This document shows positions 20,136-29,227 of a DNA stretch of 64,000 bases, in pieces (position 1 is the stretch's first letter; each line of letters starts with the position of its first letter). The stretch is from Paenibacillus caseinilyticus (GTDB lineage: Bacteria; Bacillota; Bacilli; Paenibacillales; NBRC-103111). The notes under the pieces are model-generated. The model was not told where the DNA came from. It saw only the letters and a program-made list of their open reading frames with translations, and ran no database searches. The position numbers and the translations under genes are program-made. The stretch is taken from NCBI RefSeq assembly GCF_027533645.1, contig NZ_JAQAGY010000002.1, positions 248,001 through 312,000 of the forward strand. The letters are read 5' to 3'.

Positions 20136-23100
20136 ATGCAGTGGATCAAGAATGCCAAACTCAACAGCAAGCTCATGCTAATGATCCTGATTCCGATGCT
20201 GGGGGTGCTGTATTTCACGGTGACGGCCATCAGCGGCCAAATCGCCAATACCCGTGCCACGACGGAGCTTCAGACGCTGACCGGTATGGCGGTGCGGATC
20301 AATGATGTGGTCCACGAGCTCCAGAAGGAGCGGAGCCTGGTAGCGGGCTATTACGGTACACAGTCTGCCGTGGATTCCAGCGCGATGAACAGCCAGCGGA
20401 TCGAGACGGACCGCGTCATGGGCGTCCTGCAGGACAGTCTCCCGGAGACCGGGCAGGCCGGCTCGGGCAGCGGCTTCCAGACGGGCCTGTCGAAGGCGGC
20501 CGGGCTGTTCGAGCGGCTCAAGGAAGAAAGGGCCCGCATCGATGCGAAGTCGACGACCGAGAGCGAAGCCCTGGATTACTACCGCCTGCTGATGGATGCA
20601 CTGTTCTCTGCTATGGAAGCGATCACGCACTCGGGAACGAATATGGAGGTCAGCAACATGCTGTCCGCCTACATTAACCTCTCCAAGAGCAAGTATGTCG
20701 CAAGCCGCGAACGGACGCTGTTCAATCACGTGTTCTCGGATAATATCATGAACAAGGATCTGGAAGTCCAAGCCCATGTTCTTAGAAGCGAACAAGAGCT
20801 GTATTACAGTATCTTCACTTCGTTCGCTCCCGCCGAGATCGAAGAGTTCTTCCAGGCCACCGTCCGGGGGGAGCCGGTGACGGAAGTGGACCGGATGGTG
20901 AAGTCTGCCTTGGCCACCGGGGCGGACAAGCCGCTCGGTATCGATCCTGCCGCGTGGTACACGGCATCCACCCAGAAGATCGATCTCTATAAAGAAGTAG
21001 AAATCCGATTCTCCGAGCTGCTCCTCTCTACTCTGGAGCGGATGAAGAAAGAGGCTATCGCCTCGCTGATCTTCATGGTGATGCTGAATCTTGTGATTAT
21101 CGGGCTGTCCGTGCTGTTCATCCTGGCGGTATCGCGTATGCTGCTCAGGCAAATCCGGGAGCTGCGCCAATCTACCGAGCTCATCCTGCAGGGGGAGACG
21201 GAAGTACGGGTGGAGGTACGGTCCCGTGACGAGTTCGGCGATCTTACGGAGGCCTTCAATCAAATGGTGGACAGCACGCGGGACGTCATCGTCCAGGCCG
21301 ACCGCATCTCCCGGGGAGAGTATGAGCTCTCGATTGTCCCAAGATCCGAGCGCGACCGGCTCAGCTTGGCCCTCTCCCAGATGCTGGCCTCGCTCAAAGA
21401 GACGAAGGCGGAGAACGAGCGCCAGTTCTGGCTGAAGACGCAGCTCGCCCGCTTGACGGGCCTCTCCCAAGGGGTGACGGACCTGCAGGCGCTCGTGTCG
21501 ATGCTGGTCTCCGAGATTGCTTCCCTGGTGGAAGCCGGGCAGGCCGTATTCTATGTGAAAGAGCAGGGCCGGGCGGCGGCTTCCGCTCCCTCTTATGTGC
21601 TGCTCGGCAGCTATGCCTATCTGGAGCGCAAGCATCTCTCGAACCGGTTCCGGCCGGGCGAAGGCCTGGTCGGACAGTGCGTCCTGGAGAAGAAGCCGAT
21701 TCTGCTGAGAGGGGTGCCGGAGGACTATGTCCGGATCACTTCCGGCCTCGGGGAAGCCAGCCCCACGACGATCCTGGTCATGCCCGTACTGTTCCAGGAA
21801 GAGGTAGTGGCGGTACTGGAGCTGGCGACCTTCCGCGAGTTCACGGGGATCCAGCAGGATCTGCTGCGGCAGCTCTCCGAGTCGCTCGGCGTCATCATCC
21901 AGAGCGTGATCGGCCGCCAGCGGACCGAAGAGCTGCTCCGGGAATCGCAGGAGCTCGCCGAAGAGCTGCAGACCCAGCAGGAAGAGCTGCGTACGGCGAA
22001 CGAGGAGCTCGAAGAGCAGACCAGGATGCTGAAGCTCTCGGAGGAGAAGCTCAAGATCCAAAGCGAGGAGCTGCAGGCGATCAACGAGGAGCTCGAAGAG
22101 AAAACGAACTACCTCGAGCTGCAAAAGGCGGATATCGAGCGGCAGAATACGGAGATTCAGCACTCGAAGACGGAGCTCGAGCGCAAAGCGGAGGAGCTGG
22201 AGCTCGCGAGCAGGTACAAATCCGAGTTTCTCGCGAATATGTCGCATGAGCTGCGGACGCCTCTGAATTCCCTGCTCATTCTGGCGAAGTCGCTCGCGGC
22301 CAACGATGAAGGAAATCTCACCGAAGACCAGGTGGAATCCGCCCGGATTATTCACGGCGGCGGGATGGACCTGCTTACGCTGATCAATGATATTCTCGAC
22401 CTCTCCAAGGTAGAGGCCGGCAAGATGGATATTCATAGGGAAGAGGTCCGGCTCGGCAGCATTCTAGGGCATCTGCAGAACGGATTTGGCCATGTGGCCA
22501 AGGAGAAGGGACTCGGGTTCAAGCTGGAGCTGGATCCGGGTCTGCCGGAGACGATCGTCACCGACGGCCAGCGGACCGAACAGATTCTGAAGAACCTGCT
22601 CTCCAATGCCTTCAAGTTCACCTCCCAAGGGACGGTGACGGTCCGGATCTATCCGGCGCCTCCAGGCACCCGCTTCTTGAACGGAGGCCTGGAGGCCGGC
22701 CGCACGGTCGCCATGGAGGTGCGGGATACAGGTATCGGCATCCCGCCTGCGAAGCTGCGGGCGGTCTTCGAGGCCTTCCAGCAGGCGGACGGCTCCACCT
22801 CGCGCCAATACGGCGGCACCGGGCTCGGGCTGACGATCTCCCGGGAGCTGGCGAAGCTGCTCGGCGGCGAGATTCAGCTGCAGAGCCGGGAGGGGGAAGG
22901 CAGCACCTTCACCCTCTACCTGCCCTACGGCGCCGAGGGAGAGGCTCCACCGGGGGATGCGGAGGGCTATACGGCTTCCGGGGCGGTGCAGCCCCCAAGC
23001 GGGGGGGCGGCTGAGCAGAGCGCAGCTCCGGACCGGGCCCAGCCTCTCCCGCCACAGCCTGCCCGCGTCTTCATCCCCGACGACCGCGAGGCGATCGGGG

Positions 23101-24284
23101 GGCAGGGGGCGGAGAAGGCGCTGCTGATCGTCGAGGACGATCCCCAGTTCGCCCAGGTGCTCATGGATCTCTCCCGCCGGAAGGGCTTCCTGTGCCTCGC
23201 GGCGGGAGACGGCTTCAGCGCTCTGCAGCTCGCGAAGCAGTATGTGCCTGCCGCCGTGCTGCTGGACCTTGGATTGCCGGATATGAATGGACTCAAGGTG
23301 CTCGATCACCTCAAGTTCCACAGCGAGACCCGGCACATTCCCGTGCACATCATCTCGGGCCGGGACGAGAGCGCAGCCTCGCTGAAGAAGGGGGCGGTAG
23401 GCTTCCTGCCGAAGCCCGCGGCCGCCGAGGATCTCGAAGGCGTCTTCGCCCGGTTCGAGGAGGCTCTGCAGGAGCCAATCAAGCAGGTGCTCGTCGTCGA
23501 GGACGACGCGGGCAACCAGAAGGCGATCCAGGAGCTGCTGAGGGGCAAGCATGTGGAGATCCACAGCGTCTATTCCGGCCAGGATGCGCTGGACCGGCTG
23601 AAGACGCAGGCGTATGACTGCGTCATCCTGGATCTGAAGCTGCCGGATATGACCGGCTTCGAGATGCTGCAGAAGCTGGTGGGCAAGGGAGATCAGCCGC
23701 TGCCGCCGGTCATCATCAATACGGGCAAAGAGCTCACCCAGGAAGAATACAAGGAGCTGGGCCGCTTCACGGACAGCATTGTGATCAAGGGGGTCAACTC
23801 CCCGGAGCGGCTGCTCGACGAAGTATCCTTGTTCCTGCACAGCGTCAAGCGCACGCTCCCGACCGATCAGAGGCAGGCGATGCGGACGATGCAGGAAGCG
23901 GACGTGTCGCTGAAGGGGCGCAAGCTGCTTCTGGTCGATGACGACCTGCGCAACACCTTTGCTCTGTCGAAGGTGCTCCGGCAGCACGGCCTGAACGTGG
24001 TGATGGCCGATAACGGCAAGCTGGCGCTCGAGAAGCTCGAGAGCGAGGAAGGCATCGAGCTGGTCATCATGGACATCATGATGCCGGTGATGGACGGCTA
24101 CGAGGCCATGAAGCATATCCGGGCGAATCCCCGGCATACGGCTCTGCCGATTATTGCGCTGACCGCCAAGGCCATGACGGGGGACCGGGAGAAAAGCATC
24201 GAAGGAGGGGCCAATGATTATATGACGAAGCCAGTCGATACGGATAAGCTGCTGTCCTTGATCCGCGTGTGGCTCTCGGTGTAA
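20136..24284 (+). CDS. Hybrid sensor histidine kinase with NIT, HAMP, GAF and three receiver domains
   Basis: A 1382-aa membrane kinase. Order: TM1 at residues 13-33; an extracytoplasmic NIT-like helical domain (VHELQKERSLVAGYYG near residue 48); TM2 near residue 310; HAMP; a GAF domain around 440-600; a Glu/Gln-rich coiled coil; HisKA with EFLANMSHELRTPLNSLL (His704); an HATPase with NLLSNAFKFTSQG and GTGLGLTISRELAKLLGG; then three receivers with acceptor Asp1044, Asp1166 and Asp1313. ATG 20136 matches a TM1 start and has GAGGCG upstream. CheR follows after 3 bases, so the four genes to 26969 look like one unit. The NIT domain recalls nitrate/nitrite sensors, but the ligand here is unknown. 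Confidence 0.93.
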   Translation: MQWIKNAKLNSKLMLMILIPMLGVLYFTVTAISGQIANTRATTELQTLTGMAVRINDVVHELQKERSLVAGYYGTQSAVDSSAMNSQRIETDRVMGVLQDSLPETGQAGSGSGFQTGLSKAAGLFERLKEERARIDAKSTTESEALDYYRLLMDALFSAMEAITHSGTNMEVSNMLSAYINLSKSKYVASRERTLFNHVFSDNIMNKDLEVQAHVLRSEQELYYSIFTSFAPAEIEEFFQATVRGEPVTEVDRMVKSALATGADKPLGIDPAAWYTASTQKIDLYKEVEIRFSELLLSTLERMKKEAIASLIFMVMLNLVIIGLSVLFILAVSRMLLRQIRELRQSTELILQGETEVRVEVRSRDEFGDLTEAFNQMVDSTRDVIVQADRISRGEYELSIVPRSERDRLSLALSQMLASLKETKAENERQFWLKTQLARLTGLSQGVTDLQALVSMLVSEIASLVEAGQAVFYVKEQGRAAASAPSYVLLGSYAYLERKHLSNRFRPGEGLVGQCVLEKKPILLRGVPEDYVRITSGLGEASPTTILVMPVLFQEEVVAVLELATFREFTGIQQDLLRQLSESLGVIIQSVIGRQRTEELLRESQELAEELQTQQEELRTANEELEEQTRMLKLSEEKLKIQSEELQAINEELEEKTNYLELQKADIERQNTEIQHSKTELERKAEELELASRYKSEFLANMSHELRTPLNSLLILAKSLAANDEGNLTEDQVESARIIHGGGMDLLTLINDILDLSKVEAGKMDIHREEVRLGSILGHLQNGFGHVAKEKGLGFKLELDPGLPETIVTDGQRTEQILKNLLSNAFKFTSQGTVTVRIYPAPPGTRFLNGGLEAGRTVAMEVRDTGIGIPPAKLRAVFEAFQQADGSTSRQYGGTGLGLTISRELAKLLGGEIQLQSREGEGSTFTLYLPYGAEGEAPPGDAEGYTASGAVQPPSGGAAEQSAAPDRAQPLPPQPARVFIPDDREAIGGQGAEKALLIVEDDPQFAQVLMDLSRRKGFLCLAAGDGFSALQLAKQYVPAAVLLDLGLPDMNGLKVLDHLKFHSETRHIPVHIISGRDESAASLKKGAVGFLPKPAAAEDLEGVFARFEEALQEPIKQVLVVEDDAGNQKAIQELLRGKHVEIHSVYSGQDALDRLKTQAYDCVILDLKLPDMTGFEMLQKLVGKGDQPLPPVIINTGKELTQEEYKELGRFTDSIVIKGVNSPERLLDEVSLFLHSVKRTLPTDQRQAMRTMQEADVSLKGRKLLLVDDDLRNTFALSKVLRQHGLNVVMADNGKLALEKLESEEGIELVIMDIMMPVMDGYEAMKHIRANPRHTALPIIALTAKAMTGDREKSIEGGANDYMTKPVDTDKLLSLIRVWLSV

Positions 24285-24287
24285 CCC

Positions 24288-25121
24288 ATGGATGCCAAGG
24301 AAATGGAGAAAATCGAAGTGGATTTGCTGCTCGAGGCCATTTACCGGGGGTACGGGTATGATTTTCGGGGCTATGCCCGTTCCTCGCTGATGCGCAGGCT
24401 GCATCATATCCGTCAGAAAGCCGGAGCGGAGCGCATTGTCGACCTCATTCCGAAGGTGCTCTACGATGAAGCCTTCCTGAATCGGTTTCTGCTGGACATG
24501 TCGGTTACCGTGACGGAGATGTTCCGCGATCCCGAGTTTTTTTACGAGCTGCGCACGAAGGTGATTCCCGTATTGAAGACGTATCCGTTCGTCAAGATCT
24601 GGCATGCGGGCTGCGCTACCGGGGAGGAAGTCTACTCGATGGCCATCCTGCTCCAGGAGGAAGGGTTCTATGACCGGGTGCAGATCTATGCGACCGACAT
24701 GAACGCGGAGTCGCTTGCTGCTGCGCAGGAAGGCATCTATTCACAGGAGATCATGCGCAAATATACGGCGAATTACCAGAAGAGCGGCGGCCGGACCTCC
24801 TTCTCGGATTACTACCATGCGAAGTACAGTATGGCGAAGATGAACGACAGTCTCCGGAAGAACATCGTGTTCACGCAGCACAATCTCGTCACGGACGAAT
24901 CGTTTGGGGAGATGCATTTGATTCTCTGCCGGAATGTATTGATCTACTTTGACCGCAATCTGCAGGATAAGGTGCTCGGATTGTTCGGGCGGAGCCTCAA
25001 TCACCGCGGATTCCTCTGCCTCGGGAGCAAGGAGTCGATGGATTTTGCCGATAACGGGGACCAGTTCGAAGCGGTGGTGCCGAAGTGGCGGATCTTCCGC
25101 AAGATGCTTCCGGGGACCTAA
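24288..25121 (+). CDS. CheR-type protein-glutamate methyltransferase
   Basis: A 277-aa CheR. The N-terminal helical domain (YDFRGYARSSLMRRLHHIRQ) leads into the methyltransferase fold with the S-adenosylmethionine loop WHAGCATGEEVYSMAILLQE near residue 105, YATDMNAESLAAAQEG, and CRNVLIYFDRNLQDKVLGLF near residue 215. CheR normally methylates chemoreceptor glutamates. Here it lies directly between a hybrid kinase and a CheB-type esterase rather than with che genes, so the target may be the Glu-rich coiled coil of that kinase (inference). The start at 24288 is three bases after the kinase stop; ATG 24303 is possible. Confidence 0.9.
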   Translation: MDAKEMEKIEVDLLLEAIYRGYGYDFRGYARSSLMRRLHHIRQKAGAERIVDLIPKVLYDEAFLNRFLLDMSVTVTEMFRDPEFFYELRTKVIPVLKTYPFVKIWHAGCATGEEVYSMAILLQEEGFYDRVQIYATDMNAESLAAAQEGIYSQEIMRKYTANYQKSGGRTSFSDYYHAKYSMAKMNDSLRKNIVFTQHNLVTDESFGEMHLILCRNVLIYFDRNLQDKVLGLFGRSLNHRGFLCLGSKESMDFADNGDQFEAVVPKWRIFRKMLPGT

Positions 25122-25148
25122 GGGAGCAATGGGAGGGGGGAAGGAAGC

Positions 25149-25718
25149 GTGAAGCGGTACGAAACGGTTGTCGTCGGCGTGTCGGCCGGCGGGCTCAAAG
25201 CGCTGTCCGTGCTGCTGGGCTGCCTTCCGGCGGACTACCCGCTGCCCGTACTGGTCGTACAGCATCTGCTCGAAGGCAGCGACGGGTTCCTGGCGGAAGC
25301 CCTGGACAGCTCGCTGCGGATCCGGGTGCGCGAGGCGGTGGACAAACTGCAGATCGAAGCCGGCTGCGTGTACCTGGCGCCTGCCGGGTATCATCTGCTC
25401 GTCGAAGAGGGACGGACTTTAAGCCTGTCGGTGGACCCGCGCGTCAATTATTCGCGGCCCTCGGTCGACGTGCTCTTCGAGAGTGCCGCCTACGTCTATG
25501 GGCCGGGGTGCATCGGGGTCGTACTCACCGGTGCGAACGGGGACGGCAGCGCCGGTCTCGCCCGCATTGCGGAAGCAGGGGGGCTGACCGTCGTCCAGGA
25601 TCCGGAGGAAGCGGAGTACACGGCGATGCCCAAGGCCGCCATCGAGGCAGTGAACGCCGATTATATTCTGCCTCTGGAAGGCATAGGAAGCCTGCTTGGC
25701 AGGCTGGCGCAGAGCTAG
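25149..25718 (+). CDS. CheB-type methylesterase domain protein lacking a receiver
   Basis: A 189-aa stand-alone CheB catalytic domain. The Ser-His-Asp triad sits in GVSAGGLKAL (Ser near residue 12), VVQHLLEGS (His near 39) and LTGANGDGSAG (Asp near 131); YLAPAGYHLLVE and AMPKAAIEA complete the family pattern. Ordinary CheB carries an N-terminal receiver that controls the esterase; it is absent, so the reverse reaction of the neighbouring CheR would be uncontrolled or governed by another protein. The GTG start has a strong GGGAGGGGGG stretch upstream. It lies 27 bases after cheR. Confidence 0.9.
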   Translation: MKRYETVVVGVSAGGLKALSVLLGCLPADYPLPVLVVQHLLEGSDGFLAEALDSSLRIRVREAVDKLQIEAGCVYLAPAGYHLLVEEGRTLSLSVDPRVNYSRPSVDVLFESAAYVYGPGCIGVVLTGANGDGSAGLARIAEAGGLTVVQDPEEAEYTAMPKAAIEAVNADYILPLEGIGSLLGRLAQS

Positions 25719-25832
25719 AGGGGCATCCTTTGGCCTTTGGCTGCGCATGAATGGTTATACCGACGGATAGGCAGTATAGGGTTTGGCACCACAGCTGTCC
25801 ACATGCCGATTCGCCAAGGGGGAGACACGGTC

Positions 25833-26969
25833 ATGGGAACCGAGAGAAACCGGGAAGCTCATACCAAAATACTGGTTGTAGACGACCGCAAGGAAAATTT
25901 ATATGCCATGCAGCGAACGCTGCGGACGCTCGGCTGCGAGGTCTTCACGGCGGAGAGCGGGAACGAGGCGCTGTCCTTTACGCTGCGCCACGACTTTGCT
26001 CTGCTGCTGCTCGACGTGAACATGCCGGAGATGGACGGCTTCGAGCTCGCCGAGCTCCTGCGCATGAACGAGGAGACGAAGAACATTCCGATCATCTTCG
26101 TTACGGCGATCAATAAGGAAGACAAGAGCGTGTTCAAGGGATACGAGACGGGCGCGGTCGATTACCTGTTCAAACCGGTGGATACCGACATTCTGCTCAG
26201 CAAGGTCAAGGTGTTCCTCGAACTGAATAGGAAGAAAAAAGAACTGGAGCAGATCCAGGCCGAACTGGAGCGGAGCAATCAATGCTTGAGGGAGTTCGCC
26301 CAGGTCGTCTCGCACGATCTTAAGAATCCGCTGAATGTGATCACGGGACTCTGCGAGCTGATGGAGACCAAGCACGGCGAAGGCCTGGGTCCCAGAGGCA
26401 AGCAGTATCTCTCGCATATCACGGATGCGGCCCAGCGGATGACCTCGCTCATCACGGACATTCTCCGGTTCTCCGAGACGAACGCCCGGCCGGGCCAGCT
26501 CGCCGAGGTCGATCTCAACCGGGTGCTCGATGATGTGCTCGCCGATCTCGGCAGCCGCTTGAAGCAGACGGAAGGGCGCGTGGAGAAGCAGGAGCCTCTG
26601 CCGGTGGTTGAAGCGGATCCGACCCAGATGTACCAGCTTCTGCTGAACCTCGTCGGCAACGCCGTCAAGTATCACCGGCCGGATTGTCCGCCGCGGGTCC
26701 GGGTGTACGGGGACACGGCAGATACGGAGCAGGGAGTGGCGTTCGTCATAGAGGACAATGGGATCGGCATGAAAGCGGAGGATATCCCCTCGATCTTCGA
26801 CCCCTTCCAGCGGCTCGATAATGCCCAAGGGTACGAAGGGACAGGACTGGGGCTGGCAACGGTCAAAGGAATTGTGGAGCGCCACAGGGGGCGGATCGAG
26901 GTATCCTCCGAGCCCGGAGTCGGAACGAAGTTCCGGGTGATGCTTCAGTCCAGGCGAATGGGGAGTTAA
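25833..26969 (+). CDS. Receiver-histidine kinase fusion
   Basis: A 378-aa cytoplasmic protein. Residues about 10-130 form a receiver (KILVVDDRKENLYAMQRTL; acceptor Asp61 in LLLLDVNMPEMDGF; KPVDTDILLSKV). After a short coiled coil comes HisKA with VVSHDLKNPLNVITGLCEL (His161) and a HATPase (LLLNLVGNAVKYHRPD, GTGLGLATVKGIVERHRG). With no membrane segment or sensor, its input is probably phosphorylation by the big hybrid kinase three genes upstream (inference). ATG 25833 has AAGGGGGA eight bases upstream; the frame stays open to 25737 without a ribosome site. Confidence 0.92.
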   Translation: MGTERNREAHTKILVVDDRKENLYAMQRTLRTLGCEVFTAESGNEALSFTLRHDFALLLLDVNMPEMDGFELAELLRMNEETKNIPIIFVTAINKEDKSVFKGYETGAVDYLFKPVDTDILLSKVKVFLELNRKKKELEQIQAELERSNQCLREFAQVVSHDLKNPLNVITGLCELMETKHGEGLGPRGKQYLSHITDAAQRMTSLITDILRFSETNARPGQLAEVDLNRVLDDVLADLGSRLKQTEGRVEKQEPLPVVEADPTQMYQLLLNLVGNAVKYHRPDCPPRVRVYGDTADTEQGVAFVIEDNGIGMKAEDIPSIFDPFQRLDNAQGYEGTGLGLATVKGIVERHRGRIEVSSEPGVGTKFRVMLQSRRMGS

Positions 26970-27081
26970 CATTACATAGAACAGCGGACGGGCGTGGATG
27001 ACTTCCATGCTTGTTTGGCGTGCCGCAGGGAGAGTGAACCGGATTAGAGCTCAGCATAGCATCTATTCATCTATGTTCGCG

Positions 27082-27110
27082 TTTACATAAATAAACTGAA
27101 TTGATATAGT
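27082..27110 (+). promoter_or_regulatory. Promoter of the secreted repeat protein gene
   Basis: TTTACA (27082-27087) and TATAGT (27105-27110) are separated by 17 bases, 44 bases before the TTG start, in an A+T-rich stretch. Confidence 0.6.
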
Positions 27111-27153
27111 TATACAGATTGGCAAGTTACTATTCATATGGAGGTCATCTATT

Positions 27154-27969
27154 TTGTTGAAAAAAGGTATCATTTCCGCCCTAGGTGTACTGCTGGTCTC
27201 CATGCATTCCGCCGCACTTCCTACTCAAGCGGCAGACATCAGAGTGTCATCTCAGGCGTCTGCCCCGCAATCCATCGCCTCTTCCCCTAACGCGCTGGCG
27301 ATCCCAACGAACCCAGCCTATGGCACAAGACAAGAGGTTCCTAAAGGATCCGCGCTACCGGCAGGCTGGGTTGTTACCGCCTACTACACTAGCACGATGG
27401 TCATCATGTATACCGGTGGAGCGGGGTATGGAGCCAGTATAACGATTGCCAATACTTCGCCGATCCCGTCAGGTTGGGTGATAACCCATGCGTTAATGGG
27501 AAATGGATTCATCATCATGTATACGGGCGGCGCCGCTTTTGGGGCTAGTATCACCATTGCGAATACATCCCCCATTCCAGAAAACTGGGTGATTACCAAT
27601 GCGCTAAGTGGAAATGGATTCATCATCACATATGCGGGCGGCGCAGCTTTTGGAGCTAATATCACCATTGCGAATACATCTCCCATTCCAGCAAACTGGG
27701 TGATTACCAATGCGTTAATGGGAAATGGATTCATCATCACGTATGCGGGCGGCGCTCCTTTTGGAGCAAACCTCATGATCTCGAATACTTCGCCTATCCC
27801 TGCAGGCTGGGTGATTACCAATTTTTATGGAAATGGATTTATGATCGCCAATGCCAATGGAGCTAGGGTTGGGGCAAGTATGATGATCTTGAATACCTCT
27901 CCCATTCCGGCAGGCTGGGTGATTACAAGCAGCTATAGCGGCGGCCGCGTGATTACATATAAAGGATAG
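27154..27969 (+). CDS. Secreted protein of tandem 37-residue repeats, family not recognised
   Basis: A 271-aa exported protein. Residues 1-27 are a signal peptide (MLKKGIISALGVLLVS ... PTQAAD). From about residue 55 the rest is built from repeats of about 37 residues with the pattern NTSPIP..WVIT, GNGF.I.Y, GGA.FGA.I.IA; the central three copies are nearly identical also at the DNA level (111-bp period), and the last two are shorter and more diverged. The pattern of small hydrophobic strands suggests a beta-solenoid or propeller-like exported structure. GGAGGT lies eight bases before the TTG. The gene is clearly more A+T rich than its neighbours, hinting at recent acquisition. No function can be assigned. 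Confidence 0.85.
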   Translation: MLKKGIISALGVLLVSMHSAALPTQAADIRVSSQASAPQSIASSPNALAIPTNPAYGTRQEVPKGSALPAGWVVTAYYTSTMVIMYTGGAGYGASITIANTSPIPSGWVITHALMGNGFIIMYTGGAAFGASITIANTSPIPENWVITNALSGNGFIITYAGGAAFGANITIANTSPIPANWVITNALMGNGFIITYAGGAPFGANLMISNTSPIPAGWVITNFYGNGFMIANANGARVGASMMILNTSPIPAGWVITSSYSGGRVITYKG

Positions 27970-28056
27970 AGACAAGATCCAACCGTTAAAAAGGCGTGAT
28001 AGTCAAACTTGTCCGTGATGAGTATCTTTTGATGCGCACGCCCGTGCCGGACGAAA

Positions 28057-28095
28057 AGGGCTGATAGCACCTCTACAGGAGGTGGCGTCAGCCCT
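28057..28095 (-). terminator. Terminator of the glycerophosphodiesterase gene
   Basis: Arms AGGGCTGA (28057-28064) and TCAGCCCT (28088-28095), with inner CACCTC/GAGGTG pairing, form a long stem. On the minus strand it is followed by TTTTCG. It may also serve the convergent repeat-protein gene. Confidence 0.78.
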
Positions 28096-28213
28096 CTTGT
28101 GATTATATCGAAAAAAGGGGCTCTACGTGTCTTGTCCCCTCTCGGAGAGCGCGTCCGTACGAATGGTCTTCCGAAAGGAGTCTGCCGGAAGAGGGGACGC
28201 CTGCGGCGGGTCT

Positions 28214-29020
28214 CTACCGGGCCCGGATCAGGCGGACGAGCTCTTGCGGATGGTTCGTAATGATGGAGGCGACGCCGAGCTTCAGCATACGCTTCATCTG
28301 GGCCGGGTCGTTCACCGTCCATACGTATACTTCCTTGCCGTATGCCGCAGCTTCCTTCACGAACGGCTCCTCCACCAGCGGGTAGGCGATGGAGACGACG
28401 TCGTAGCTTTTGTCCCGAAGGATGCTCTCCATGCTCGCAGGCTTCTCGCCTACGATCAGACCGGTTTTGATCTGCGGGTCCAGGCGTTTGACCGCGGCGA
28501 GCAGCAACTTGTCGAAGGAAGTGACCGTGCACTCGCGGACGGCACCGTGAAGCTGGAGCAGACGTACGGTTTCCTCGGCGAGCCGGCGGCCGTGGCCGTT
28601 GTTCTTGAGTTCGATGTTGAGACGGATCCTATCCTTGGCGGCCTGCAGCGCTTCATCCAGCGTCGGTACGCGCTCGGATGCAAAGCGCTTGTGGAACCAG
28701 GCTCCGCCGCTGGCGTTCTTCAGTTCGGCGGACGTCAGCGTCCAGATGGGCTTGTCGATCCCTGTGGTTCGGAGGACACTGTCGTCGTGCATCAGCATCA
28801 CCACGCCGTCGGCGGCCTCCTGCACATCAATCTCGGCATAACCCGAGCCATCAAGGATGGCCTGCCGGATCGAAGCCAGCGTGTTCTCCGGCGCTGCCGC
28901 AGAGCTTCCCCTGTGAGCGGTCACTTGGTCGTATGTTACGATCCGCGTCGTTGCCGCAGGCGGCTCGGCGGTCAGGCCTGCGGTGAGCAGCAGGGTCAGC
29001 AGAAGCAGTGTTTTGTGCAA
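28214..29020 (-). CDS. Secreted glycerophosphodiester phosphodiesterase
   Basis: A 268-aa GDPD-family enzyme that hydrolyses glycerophosphodiesters to glycerol-3-phosphate and an alcohol. Residues 1-18 are an export signal (LLLLTLLLTAGLTA). The catalytic blocks are present: TAHRGSSAAAPENTLAS near residue 34, YAEIDVQEAADGVVMLMHD near residue 61, NIELK near residue 135, and VYVWTVNDPAQMKRML near the end. The TTG start has GGAGGAGAG about five bases upstream. It is a single gene with its own terminator. A role in using phospholipid or teichoic-acid breakdown products is inferred from the family. Confidence 0.92.
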   Translation of the reverse strand: MHKTLLLLTLLLTAGLTAEPPAATTRIVTYDQVTAHRGSSAAAPENTLASIRQAILDGSGYAEIDVQEAADGVVMLMHDDSVLRTTGIDKPIWTLTSAELKNASGGAWFHKRFASERVPTLDEALQAAKDRIRLNIELKNNGHGRRLAEETVRLLQLHGAVRECTVTSFDKLLLAAVKRLDPQIKTGLIVGEKPASMESILRDKSYDVVSIAYPLVEEPFVKEAAAYGKEVYVWTVNDPAQMKRMLKLGVASIITNHPQELVRLIRAR

Positions 29021-29227
29021 GGGGCCTCTCCTCCATTCCGTGAAACCACCCGTTTACGGTTTCCCGGGAGCGGCCTCACGAACCCAAGATACCATAGAAA
29101 ATTTAGGAAAGATTTAGAAGGGGAACGACTTTGGGCCCGCCTTGCTAACACTTTTTTAACAAGCTCCATGGGCAGCTTCCCGTGGTATAATATGGGTATC
29201 TTATCGGAAGAAGAGAGGAAACTTGAT

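Noticed and set aside
28127-29227. Upstream extension of the PPOX-fold protein to 560 residues
   Set aside because: The extension is antisense to the GDPD gene, has no family similarity, and a good ribosome site marks the start at 29228.
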